From positions 1 through 60,095 of the forward strand of contig JAKQEM010000019.1 of the NCBI GenBank assembly GCA_029558515.1: a DNA stretch of 60,095 bases, written 5' to 3'. A program made the position numbers and the translations under genes. The stretch is from a bacterium (GTDB taxonomy: Bacteria; Patescibacteriota; Gracilibacteria; Peribacterales; Peribacteraceae). The first letter of the stretch is position 1. Each line of letters begins with the position of its first letter. The notes under the pieces were generated by a model, which was given only the letters and a program-made list of their open reading frames with translations, was not told where the DNA came from and did no database searches. This document shows positions 1 through 7,545 of the stretch, one piece after another.

Positions 1-80
1 GCTCTGCGCCCGTTTGACGATCGCTCACTCCTCAGACCGCTTCGGGCTCGCGACATCGCCAAACTGGCGCTTCTGCGATA

Positions 81-138
81 AATCCGGCTGATCCTACGAG
101 TATATCAGCCGTCTTCAGTCGCAGAACCGCCGCGGCAT
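81..138. repeat. Direct repeat, copy 1
   Basis: An AATCCG-CTGAT start, then TATATCAGCCGTCT, five or six variable bases and GCAGAACCGCCGCG. The same order recurs at 999-1054. The two copies flank the membrane-protein gene at 246-839. The remainder of 1-245 holds no gene I can support. Confidence 0.7.
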
Positions 139-245
139 TATAGGAAATACATTTCCTCCTCCTTCCGGCGGGAGACTACGCTTTTGTTTTCGTATTCAAT
201 GGGGGGACTTGCTTTTCATTGAAATAATGCCAATACTTCAAGTCG

Positions 246-839
246 ATGAAGCGCCAAGAGAAAATTTACCCGGTGACTATAAAAACAAAATATCTCGGGC
301 ATGTTTATCTTGGAGTCTCAAACATCATTCCGGTGTTGTTATGGGTTGGTCTATGGTCATTTGGTTTATGGCATGAGTATTCAGTGGGAAGGGTGAATGC
401 CCTCTTTTATGCTTCACTGGCACTGCTGCCGGTACCATTGATTGTGTTGATATACCGGCATTTGCACTTGAAACCTTTGTTTCTTATCGACGATAAGAAA
501 ATATACATTATTTATAAAAAATATGAGGGCAGGGAAATTCTCTTAAACGATATTGAGGTTGCCGAACTAAAAAGTGGAAGAGTAGATATGACATCGGGAG
601 GGGCTGGTCAAAATGAAATTTATTTCAACAATTATTTGTTACTTCATATGAAAGGTAACAGTGATGTGATTAAACTTCCTTTGGGGATAACCCGTTATTT
701 TGCCGGTATTCCCGGTTCATTCGATAGGCGACGTATGATGAAGATCCGAGACAAGTTGGATGCAAGAAATGTTTCTCTCAATAATTTTGATCTATCTATC
801 GAATCTCAAAATAGAGATTATCGTTCCGATGTATCATAG
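246..839 (+). CDS. Two-helix membrane protein with a PH-like cytosolic part
   Basis: This 197-residue protein has two hydrophobic helices (about residues 20-40 and 55-75). A basic/hydrophilic domain of about 115 residues follows, rich in beta-type alternation (IDDKKIYIIYKKYEG and similar). The layout resembles bacterial membrane proteins with a PH-like domain after two helices, but I do not recognise a specific family and no function can be given. The gene is clearly AT-richer than the genes from 2156 on, and it is bracketed by the direct repeats at 81-138 and 999-1054, so acquisition as a cassette is possible. A hexamer AATACT lies 8 nt before the ATG, as in many genes here. Confidence 0.65.
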   Translation: MKRQEKIYPVTIKTKYLGHVYLGVSNIIPVLLWVGLWSFGLWHEYSVGRVNALFYASLALLPVPLIVLIYRHLHLKPLFLIDDKKIYIIYKKYEGREILLNDIEVAELKSGRVDMTSGGAGQNEIYFNNYLLLHMKGNSDVIKLPLGITRYFAGIPGSFDRRRMMKIRDKLDARNVSLNNFDLSIESQNRDYRSDVS

Positions 840-998
840 ACCCTTGACATAATTTCTTACTCGCAGAAAACAATGGCAAGGAATAACGAAAGAAAAGCTA
901 CGCTTACTTGCCTGCCCACTGTAGTCCGAAGGACGAAGGTGGGGAAGTCGGGAAAAGGCTGTACTTCCAATGACACGGGCTATGCGGTTCGCTTTGAA

Positions 999-1054
999 TC
1001 CGTCTGATGACGCCATTATATCAGCCGTCTGTAAAGCAGAACCGCCGCGACATT
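999..1054. repeat. Direct repeat, copy 2
   Basis: This copy matches 81-138 in order and spacing, sharing AATCCG-CTGAT, TATATCAGCCGTCT and GCAGAACCGCCGCG. Upstream, at about 905-945, a stretch reading CTGTAGTCCGAAGGACGAAG has short self-complementarity. The interval 840-1096 shows no convincing gene. Confidence 0.7.
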
Positions 1055-1096
1055 GTGCGACATGGACTTTTCATTCAATATTGTTGAGCTCACGAT

Positions 1097-1348
1097 ATGC
1101 TTTTCAAGTCAACAAGCATTGAAATCATTCTGACGAGTACTTTTGTACTCGTGATCGGTCTTATTGTCTTTCTTAACGGAATATTCGTCGTGTGTAAACC
1201 ATGTGGAATGGCGCCGTGTGGATCGTGTGTGCAGTACGTAGAAACACTGATTGATGCAGTATTCATCATGATCATCTTTTCCATCCCGTGCCATGTTTTC
1301 ACATGCATCCTCGTGCATGTATTCCCGAAGCTGAGGTATGGATCGTAA
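1097..1348 (+). CDS. Small membrane protein, 83 aa
   Basis: A short protein with two hydrophobic segments (about residues 8-30 and 52-75) separated by a cysteine-rich loop containing CKPCGMAPCGSC. The family is not recognised. Its stop overlaps the start of the next membrane gene by 11 bases, so the two are probably translationally coupled. The clustered cysteines facing one side of the membrane could bind metal or form disulphides, but that is speculation. Confidence 0.5.
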   Translation: MLFKSTSIEIILTSTFVLVIGLIVFLNGIFVVCKPCGMAPCGSCVQYVETLIDAVFIMIIFSIPCHVFTCILVHVFPKLRYGS

Positions 1349-2129
1349 GTATTTCTTGAGAACAATGGCAAAGAAATATGTGTGGTTTGCCCTTTGTCTG
1401 GGGACTCTCTTGCTGATCGTATCGCTCTTGTCTCCAACTTTTCCTGCTGGAGGAAAATTGCTTCTCATTATTGCATATTTTGTATTGATCCCCGTGGGGT
1501 ATGGAATGCATCGTCTGTGGTACCGATACTACTGGATTGGTGTTCATGAGCGAGCGTTAGGGACACTGGAGAAACAGTATTCTGTGATGCGAATAGAGCA
1601 CCGGATTGTGTGCGTGCTGATTTCAATATATGGCCTGATCCTTATGGCAGCGCTCTGGAAATTTATGAGAGTATCGGAAGTCTTTTTTAGAACTTTTACA
1701 TTGCAGGCTCTTTCCCACACAGGAGTAGTTCTGTTACCTGTACTGATACTGTTCATTGGGTTGTGGGTGCTTCTCAGACCAAAGAAAATATACACATTCC
1801 TGTTTCTTTCATCGGCCATTGCCTTTTTTATTCTCATATTCTGGGGTCTTCTCTACGAAAAAGGCATTTGGGATACTATCTTCATTCATGGCTTCGGTTG
1901 GCATGAAGAAGCAGGTTCTCTCTCGGGAATGAAAACGCTAACGGGATACATTCTTGGAATGCTTTTTCTGCTTTGTCCCGCTTTGCTTTCAGGAGTGATC
2001 TGCATGGAAACCCCACTTCGACAATCACATGTTGCGCTCAAATTGCTTCTATCCGGCCTTATCATGGTGCTCTGGGTTGGCGGAGGATTGCTATTCTTGC
2101 TGATGGAATACGGAAATAGCCTAAACTAG
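1338..2129 (+). CDS. Polytopic membrane protein, 263 aa
   Basis: An integral membrane protein with about seven hydrophobic segments and short loops. I do not recognise the family. It begins inside the end of the preceding small membrane-protein gene; an alternative start is the internal Met at residue 10 (MAKKYVW). Like its neighbour it is AT-rich compared with the rest of the window. It converges on the minus-strand gene ending at 2156, leaving a 26-base gap. Confidence 0.6.
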   Translation: MDRKYFLRTMAKKYVWFALCLGTLLLIVSLLSPTFPAGGKLLLIIAYFVLIPVGYGMHRLWYRYYWIGVHERALGTLEKQYSVMRIEHRIVCVLISIYGLILMAALWKFMRVSEVFFRTFTLQALSHTGVVLLPVLILFIGLWVLLRPKKIYTFLFLSSAIAFFILIFWGLLYEKGIWDTIFIHGFGWHEEAGSLSGMKTLTGYILGMLFLLCPALLSGVICMETPLRQSHVALKLLLSGLIMVLWVGGGLLFLLMEYGNSLN

Positions 2130-2155
2130 AGAACTGAAAAATCCACGCTGCACAG

Positions 2156-2809
2156 CTACGTATATCCCCGACCCGCACCAAGCGGATGAGTGGGACCGGG
2201 AGGAGGAGATGTCGGTGCGGGACTCTCCCCGTGGCACCCGCACTCCCTCCCGCATTTCCCGTCCCCCGTACAGCCGTCCTCGGGAAGATCGAGCTTGAAC
2301 CGTCCGCCGCGCACATCGATGGTCGCGCCCCCGATGCGCGATAACGTCAGAGGGGAGGCCGAGACGTGCACGTCGGGAACGGCTTCATGGGAAAACATCT
2401 TCTCCTGCGCGTCGGGCTTTTGGACGAATTCCATGCAGAATCCCCCGTGACCGTCCACGGTGACGGAGAGCGTCCAGCCGACTTTTCCTTCCTGTTCCAC
2501 GATCTTCTTGAGCATTTCCGCCGCCGCTTTGGTCACCGTGATCTCTGCGGGACGAGACGGGCGTTCTGCGAGGAGCAGATTGAGATCCGTGAGAAGATCG
2601 GCGATCTCTTCAACGTGAAAGCCGTGGAGCGCACATCCTTCCGCAAGAGTTTCCAGCGGCGAGAGGGCGCACCGCGTACACGAGAGACCGTACTGCCCAA
2701 GCAACGATGCACACTCGGGGAGCAGTGCGAGAATGTCCGACACGCGCATGTCACGCGTGATGGCGCCGATTGCCTGTGATCTCACTGGCGCAGATACGTC
2801 TCCTGACAT
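2156..2809 (-). CDS. DUF1858 + HesB/IscA-like fusion protein with C-terminal Cys cluster
   Basis: This 217-residue protein has three parts. Residues about 18-80 look like a DUF1858 domain (MRVSDILALLPE, then SCTRCALSPLETL with its CxxC), a domain found next to Fe-S or hybrid-cluster proteins. Residues about 88-180 resemble a HesB/IscA-type Fe-S biogenesis fold (ITVTKAAAEMLKKIVEQEG). The tail carries CTGDGKCGRECGCHG and then a Pro-rich end. Iron-sulphur handling is the reasonable inference. Family members usually keep DUF1858 and IscA-like domains separate. Its start lies only 14 bases from the divergent protease start, so either this ATG or the protease start may be further in; MRVSDIL (start 2749) is an alternative. 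Confidence 0.7.
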   Translation of the reverse strand: MSGDVSAPVRSQAIGAITRDMRVSDILALLPECASLLGQYGLSCTRCALSPLETLAEGCALHGFHVEEIADLLTDLNLLLAERPSRPAEITVTKAAAEMLKKIVEQEGKVGWTLSVTVDGHGGFCMEFVQKPDAQEKMFSHEAVPDVHVSASPLTLSRIGGATIDVRGGRFKLDLPEDGCTGDGKCGRECGCHGESPAPTSPPPGPTHPLGAGRGYT

Positions 2810-2823
2810 ATCCTCAGCGTACC

Positions 2824-4059
2824 ATGTCTTGTGGCAGACGCATCGTCTTTCTCGGCATACTTCCCATCCTCACGCTCGCCGTGGGGTGGCAGCTGGGGCT
2901 CTCGGCGCAGCAGGCACCCGACGCGGCGCTCAACGGCTCGTTTGCGCCGATTCCCTCTGGGTCGGGCGCGGTGCAGGGCGACCCCGAACAGGAAGTGAAT
3001 ATTGATGTGCTCTGGGGAGTGTGGCGGCTGCTGCAATCGCACTACATCGATCCCGGTGCGCTGGATGCACGCGCGATGGTCCTGGGGGCCGTACGCGGGC
3101 TGGTGGCGGGCATCGGCGATCCGTACACCGCGTTCATGGCCCCGGAGGAAAATCAGGAATTCCGCGACGGACTCAGCGGGCATCTGGAGGGCATCGGTGC
3201 GGAACTCTCCCTGGAGAGTGAACGAGTGATCATCGTGGCACCGCTCAAAGGTTCCCCCGCTGAAACAGCCGGGCTGCAGCCGCGTGATGAAATTCTCGCC
3301 GTCGACGATGAGGACACAGCAGGGCAGAGCTTGCAGACCGTCGTCAGCAAGATCCGCGGCCCCAAGGGAACGACTGTCTCATTGACCATTCTGCGCGAAG
3401 GGGAGCAAGACGTCCTGACCGTGACGATCACGCGTGAGGACATCACCGTCCCCAGTACGGAGTACGAGGTGCGGACGGCGACCGGCGGGAGTGTCGGCGT
3501 TCTTTCCATCAATCAATTCGGCGATGAGACGGTGCCCGAAGTGCGTACGATCCTTCGGGGCCTGCAGCAGAATCCTCCCGATGCGCTCATCATCGATCTG
3601 CGGTACAACGGCGGCGGATACCTGGATGGAGCGGTGGATCTCTCCTCGATGTTTCTGACCGGCGGGACGGTCGTGCATGTGGAAGGCCGCGAGGAGACGG
3701 TGACGCACAATGCATCGGGCAGGCCGCTCCTGCCGTCGATTCCGCTCGCGGTGCTGGTCAATGAAGGGTCTGCATCGGCGTCCGAAATCGTGGCGGGTGC
3801 ACTGCAGGATCACGGTCGCGCCGTCATCGTGGGCATGCAGACCTTCGGCAAGGGTACGGTGCAAGAAGTGTTCGAATTGCCGGGGGGATCCAGCATGCGC
3901 GTGACCATCGCACGATGGAAAACGCCCGACGGCCGCATCATTGAAAAAGATGGCATTACGCCCGATGTGGTCATCGACCGCACGCGTGAAGATGCGGAAG
4001 CGGAACGTGATCCGCAGATGGAGGAAGCGCTGCGCGCAGTATTGGGTATTGGGTATTGA
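2824..4059 (+). CDS. S41 family carboxy-terminal processing protease (CtpA-like)
   Basis: A 411-residue exported serine protease. An N-terminal hydrophobic segment (about residues 8-28) should act as signal or anchor. A PDZ domain occupies roughly 115-200, and the S41 core follows with the GSASASE serine segment around 316-321 and the catalytic Lys343 in FGKGTVQ. Family members cleave C-terminal tails of envelope proteins. The chosen ATG gives a compact signal segment; an in-frame ATG at 2770 would overlap the divergent gene. A TATCCT hexamer lies 9 nt before the start. The last residues (VLGIGY) and the stop codon are encoded by the heptamer repeat starting at 4040, so the C-terminus has been rewritten by the repeat. 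Confidence 0.9.
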   Translation: MSCGRRIVFLGILPILTLAVGWQLGLSAQQAPDAALNGSFAPIPSGSGAVQGDPEQEVNIDVLWGVWRLLQSHYIDPGALDARAMVLGAVRGLVAGIGDPYTAFMAPEENQEFRDGLSGHLEGIGAELSLESERVIIVAPLKGSPAETAGLQPRDEILAVDDEDTAGQSLQTVVSKIRGPKGTTVSLTILREGEQDVLTVTITREDITVPSTEYEVRTATGGSVGVLSINQFGDETVPEVRTILRGLQQNPPDALIIDLRYNGGGYLDGAVDLSSMFLTGGTVVHVEGREETVTHNASGRPLLPSIPLAVLVNEGSASASEIVAGALQDHGRAVIVGMQTFGKGTVQEVFELPGGSSMRVTIARWKTPDGRIIEKDGITPDVVIDRTREDAEAERDPQMEEALRAVLGIGY

Positions 4060-4147
4060 GTATTGAGTATTGGGTATGTGCCGCGTGTTTGATGCAAGGT
4101 TTTTTTGCATGTTCCCTCAATACCTCCTACCCAATACTCTATACTCT
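4040..4147. repeat. Paired inverted heptamer arrays at the protease/RNase H junction
   Basis: The left arm (4040-4078) repeats TATTGGG or TATTGAG about five times and contains the protease stop codon. The right arm (about 4117-4147) carries the complementary CCCAATACTC units and ends in TATACT, 6 nt before the RNase H start. The spacer has an ATGCAA...TTGCAT hairpin and TGTTCCCTC. A similar composite sits at 54666-54745. Confidence 0.85.
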
Positions 4148-4151
4148 CGTC

Positions 4152-4826
4152 ATGCTGCGCCTCCCCGCCGCTCTCGAGCGCCGGCTCACGGAACTCTTCC
4201 CGCGCATCCGGGAACGCGAACGTTTCATCATCGAAGTGCTGGAGGAAGCGATGAAAGAGCGGCCTTCTCCGGAAGACGACCGGCCGTCCGCCATCGGCGG
4301 GACGCTGCATCTCTTTTCCGACGGCGGTTCACGCGGCAATCCCGGCCAGGCGGCCATCGCGTACATTCTGGAAGATCCCGTCCGGGGCGAAGTGTTGAAG
4401 GAGGGGAAAGAGCGCATCGGCGTGGAGACCAACAACGTGGCGGAGTACCGCGCACTCATCGAAGGACTGAGAGCCGCGCGAAAATTTCAACCCAATCGTC
4501 TCATCTGTCATCTGGATTCCGAGCTCGTCGTCCGACAACTCAACGGCGAGTACCAGGTGAAAATTCCCGCGCTCAAAGCATTCGTCGATGAAATCCGCGA
4601 ACTCTCCGCGGACCTTCCGGACGTCGTCTTCGTACACATTCCACGCGCCGACAACTACCGCGCCGACGCGCTGGTCAACCGCGCACTCGATGAATTGCCC
4701 GCGCCGCCGTATGCCCCGCGACCGTCCGCGCAGCCCCCCCTCTTCACCCGGCGCTCCATTCCCCCGCCGCGGGAACTGCCGGGCAATCTCTACCGCGAGT
4801 CGCAGCGGAACCCGTACGATCGATAA
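4152..4826 (+). CDS. rnhA: RNase HI-like protein
   Basis: A 224-residue protein with an N-terminal extension of about 50 charged residues before an RNase H fold. Motifs are LFSDGGSRGNPG with Asp57, ETNNVAEYRALIEGL with the second acidic residue, CHLDSELVVRQL with Asp122, and HIPRADNYRADALVN for the last Asp. All four acidic positions of the family appear present, so it should cleave RNA in RNA-DNA hybrids. The start is placed at MLRLPAAL because upstream codons are repeat-derived and a TATACT hexamer lies 6 nt before this ATG. The next gene starts 7 bases after the stop, suggesting co-transcription. Confidence 0.85.
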   Translation: MLRLPAALERRLTELFPRIRERERFIIEVLEEAMKERPSPEDDRPSAIGGTLHLFSDGGSRGNPGQAAIAYILEDPVRGEVLKEGKERIGVETNNVAEYRALIEGLRAARKFQPNRLICHLDSELVVRQLNGEYQVKIPALKAFVDEIRELSADLPDVVFVHIPRADNYRADALVNRALDELPAPPYAPRPSAQPPLFTRRSIPPPRELPGNLYRESQRNPYDR

Positions 4827-4832
4827 TTTCCC

Positions 4833-6230
4833 ATGAGTCCGATGGTGTTTTCCGTCGATCATCCGCACAATGAGTCTGTGTTCTCCCCTCGATTCCTCAT
4901 CGGTTTCTTCGGAATCCCCCGCCCGATCCGAACGGTCGGATCGTTCGGGCGGGTCGGTTGCGTCAGTTGCCTTGTCATCTTCGGCTTCCTTCCGATCGCG
5001 CACGCCGCCCCCTCCCCCCTCACCTACCGTCATCTCCACCACCTCTTTACGGTACCCGTGTACGAAATGCGCGCTTGGGTCGGGGAGGAAGAAGTGTGGA
5101 CGTTTCGAGGACACGCGATCATGCCGCCGCAGGAGTTGCGTGCGGAGGGAGATACGGTGCCGCCGTTGCCGACGGGATACGAAAGGACGCTGCGCGCTTC
5201 CTGGAATCGCACCGCCATCGAGGAGACGCTGCGACGCAGGATTGCCGACCATTTCGATCAGGAACCCGGCAGCGTCAGCATCGACCGCACCGCGTCGGGG
5301 GCAATCGTCTTTGAAGGGGTGGGATTCCCGGGCCGCGCGGTGGATCTGGCCGCCGCTTCGCTCCTCACGGTCGCCGCGCTGGAAAGCGGCGCGACGGATA
5401 TCATCCTGCCTGTCATCGAAACGCAACCGGCCGTCATCGTGCGCGATCCGGCGCTTCGTGCGCAGGGCATCCGTGCACTCGTGACCGTCGGGGAATCGAA
5501 CTTCGCCGGTTCCACGCTCAACCGTGTGCATAACATCTCCGTCGGACTACGCCGTTTCAACGGCCACCTCATCGCCCCGGGCGAAACATTTTCCTTCGTT
5601 GAAACCCTGGGACGAGTGGATGCTTCCACCGGTTACCGCAAGGAGCTCACCATTATCGGCGAGCGCACCGTTCCCGATTACGGCGGAGGGCTGTGCCAGG
5701 TGAGTTCCACCGCCTACCGCGGCGTGTGGGAGTACGGGTTCCCCATCATCCGGCGCAAAAATCACAGTTACGCCGTGAGCTACTACGCCCCGCAAGGAAC
5801 CGACGCCACGGTCTATCCGCCGTACGTCGACATGCAATTTTCCAACGACAGCCCGGGAGCGCTGCTGATTCAGACGCACATGGATCCTGAGACGCATCGC
5901 GCGTACTTCCTGTACTACGGCACGCGCGACAACCGCACCGCGCACGTCGCAGGTCCGTACACTTGGAATCACAAGAGTCCGCCGCCGCCCCGCACGGAAC
6001 AGACGACGCAGATCGCGCCCGGCACGCAGCGCAAAGTGGGCGAAGCAGTCCCCGGCATGGACGTGGCGTGGTTTCGCATCCTGCGCAAAGATGGCAAGGA
6101 GAACATCGAGGGAACGTATTCCGTCTATCAAGCGCGTCCGCTCTTCTGGCAGATCGGCGTCGCATCTTTGACATCAGGTACCGGCAGCCTCACCGATGCG
6201 CCTGCGGGGGAGGAGATGTTGTCGGACTGA
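4833..6230 (+). CDS. VanW-like exported protein
   Basis: This 465-residue protein has a hydrophobic signal or anchor around residues 40-60 ending in AHAAPS. A domain of about 150 residues follows, and then a VanW domain (about 225-370) with NRVHNISVGLRRFNGHLI, the conserved FSFVETLG and YGGGLCQVSST. VanW and YoaR-type proteins are cell-envelope proteins of uncertain biochemical role, found in vancomycin-resistance loci and many Gram-positives. The region before the signal segment is unusually long and is partly encoded by a palindrome (4918-4953), so the true start may be downstream. Confidence 0.8.
   Translation: MSPMVFSVDHPHNESVFSPRFLIGFFGIPRPIRTVGSFGRVGCVSCLVIFGFLPIAHAAPSPLTYRHLHHLFTVPVYEMRAWVGEEEVWTFRGHAIMPPQELRAEGDTVPPLPTGYERTLRASWNRTAIEETLRRRIADHFDQEPGSVSIDRTASGAIVFEGVGFPGRAVDLAAASLLTVAALESGATDIILPVIETQPAVIVRDPALRAQGIRALVTVGESNFAGSTLNRVHNISVGLRRFNGHLIAPGETFSFVETLGRVDASTGYRKELTIIGERTVPDYGGGLCQVSSTAYRGVWEYGFPIIRRKNHSYAVSYYAPQGTDATVYPPYVDMQFSNDSPGALLIQTHMDPETHRAYFLYYGTRDNRTAHVAGPYTWNHKSPPPPRTEQTTQIAPGTQRKVGEAVPGMDVAWFRILRKDGKENIEGTYSVYQARPLFWQIGVASLTSGTGSLTDAPAGEEMLSD
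4918..4953. repeat. Palindromic element inside the VanW-like gene
   Basis: Arms CCCGCCCGA (4918-4926) and TCGGGCGGG (4945-4953) enclose a second inverted pair, TCCGAAC and GTCGGA-like bases. It lies in the codons just before the signal segment and reads in frame. Confidence 0.6.
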
Positions 6231-6237
6231 AAAGTGC

Positions 6238-6266
6238 TTGCAATTGTGATCACAATTTTGTACACT
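6238..6266 (+). promoter_or_regulatory. Promoter and palindromic operator of the Phd/RelE module
   Basis: A -35 TTGCAA (6238-6243), a 17-base spacer and a -10 TACACT (6261-6266) are visible. The spacer holds the perfect palindrome AATTGTGATCACAATT (6242-6257), a natural site for an autorepressing antitoxin dimer. The expected transcription start is at or just before the ATG at 6275. Confidence 0.75.
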
Positions 6267-6274
6267 ATTTCTGC

Positions 6275-6538
6275 ATGCCTTCGCAACCTGCCACCACTCG
6301 CATGGTCAGTATTCGCTCTTTTCGCGAAAATATGACCAAATTTCTGCGTGAATCCCAAGAGCATAATGTGCACTTCATTGTCATGCGTCATGCGGAACCC
6401 GTGGCGCGTGTGACACCTTTGAAGACGAAACGTCTGACTATGCGAGAATTTGAACAAGAAATTGCAGAAGCACGGGAACAGGTGAAGCGGGGAGAGGTCT
6501 TTACACAGAAGGAGATGGAGGAGATGCTTGGCATGTGA
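6275..6538 (+). CDS. Phd/YefM-type antitoxin
   Basis: An 87-residue protein. MVSIRSFRENMTKFLRE is the typical Phd/YefM N-terminal DNA-binding segment, followed by IVMRHAEPVARVTPL and an acidic, helical C-terminus that would wrap the toxin. The ATG at 6275 lies 8 nt after the -10; an alternative is the Met at 6302. The stop overlaps the toxin GTG start (GTGA). The family neutralises RelE/ParE-like toxins and represses its own promoter; the palindrome in the promoter fits this. Confidence 0.85.
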   Translation: MPSQPATTRMVSIRSFRENMTKFLRESQEHNVHFIVMRHAEPVARVTPLKTKRLTMREFEQEIAEAREQVKRGEVFTQKEMEEMLGM

Positions 6539-6801
6539 CAATCGAGTACACAAAACGAGCACGGGCGGATCTTGTACGTTTTCCTCCGGACATTTCTCGT
6601 CGTATCCTGCAGAAGATGTCTTGGTTTGCGCAGCAGGATGATCCTCTCTCCTTTGCCAAGCGTCTTCGCAATTCCGCCCGCGGCACGTACCGTTTTCGCA
6701 TCGGAGAGTATCGGGCAGTGTGCGATGTAAGTGGCGACGCGCTGCATATTCTTCATGTGCTTTCCATCAAACATCGCAAGGAAGTGTATCGCGATATCTG
6801 A
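6535..6801 (+). CDS. RelE/ParE-type toxin
   Basis: This 88-residue basic protein shows the RelE fold pattern: IEYTKRARADLVRFP at the N-terminus, a central RLRNSARGTYRFRIGEYRAVC, and a C-terminal strand ending SIKHRKEVYRDI. The RYRIGDYRVIY-like core and the HRKEVY tail are characteristic of RelE mRNA interferases. It starts with GTG overlapping the antitoxin stop, so the pair is translationally coupled. Whether it cleaves ribosome-bound mRNA or acts as a ParE-like gyrase poison cannot be decided from sequence alone. Confidence 0.85.
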   Translation: MTIEYTKRARADLVRFPPDISRRILQKMSWFAQQDDPLSFAKRLRNSARGTYRFRIGEYRAVCDVSGDALHILHVLSIKHRKEVYRDI

Positions 6802-6903
6802 AGTGTTGTCGGATGGAGGAGAAGAGGAGTTCATACTGCGTCCTCTGCCCCATGATGTCATCAATGTACTGCATGAACATACTGCCGGTATTCCACAGGT
6901 TCC

Positions 6904-7545
6904 CTATTCCCCCACCCCCTCCGATTTCAGCGGACGGGAGAGATGGCTGCTCTGAACGGTGCGGAGGAAAGCGTCCAGCGCGGGGTCGGCGGGGCAGAGA
7001 TCCGTGAGGACACGGAGGTCATTCGTGCGGGTACAGAGCAGGACGAAGGAGCGAGTATCGGGCGGGAGGCGGCTGAAGCGTTCGTCTTCGGTATGGGCGG
7101 GAAGCAACCCGAGGAGATGCAGGAGACGCAGTTGGAAAGCGGGCAACGGCCGGAGAGAGGGATCCGCACACAGCAGGATGAAGCGATGCAGCAGGTCAAA
7201 CACGGCGGGCAGCGGTTCCCCTTCCTCCGTCAGCGCGAGCAGCAGTTCCACGCCCCGTTCCGCCATCACCAACCGGGCGAAGTCCCCGGGCGGCGTCAGA
7301 TCGCCCCGGTCGGTGGCCGAGACGACGAGGGAACGTCCGTCACGTTCCACCAGTTCCATCGAGAGATGCCGAAACGGCAGGAGGGATCCGCCCAGTCTGC
7401 TCGATGTTTTTCGTACGCTCCTCGCCCGGGCAGTCACGCGCCCGGCTTCGCGCGTCCAGAACACGCAGAAACGGTCGGCCTCGCCGATATCGACGGAGCG
7501 CAGCACGATGGATTCATACGGCGGCGAACGTTTGAACGGACTCAC
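6904..7545 (-). CDS. recO: DNA repair protein RecO
   Basis: A 213-residue protein. The N-terminus PYESIVLRSVDIGEADRF followed by an OB-fold (VFWTREAGRVTARARSVRK) matches RecO, which loads RecA with RecR onto SSB-coated single-stranded DNA. The helical C-terminal half has RFILLCADPSLRPLPAFQLRLLHLLGL, the usual RecO pattern. No cysteine zinc cluster is visible, as in some RecO proteins. No ATG precedes the conserved region; a GTG overlapping the upstream FtsX-like stop (GTGA) is chosen, so translation is probably coupled. Slightly shorter than typical RecO (about 240 residues). Confidence 0.8.
   Translation of the reverse strand: MSPFKRSPPYESIVLRSVDIGEADRFCVFWTREAGRVTARARSVRKTSSRLGGSLLPFRHLSMELVERDGRSLVVSATDRGDLTPPGDFARLVMAERGVELLLALTEEGEPLPAVFDLLHRFILLCADPSLRPLPAFQLRLLHLLGLLPAHTEDERFSRLPPDTRSFVLLCTRTNDLRVLTDLCPADPALDAFLRTVQSSHLSRPLKSEGVGE

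Noticed and set aside
844-849. TTGACA as a promoter for the genes at 1097-2129
   Set aside because: There is no -10 at proper distance and more than 240 bases separate it from the first start codon.
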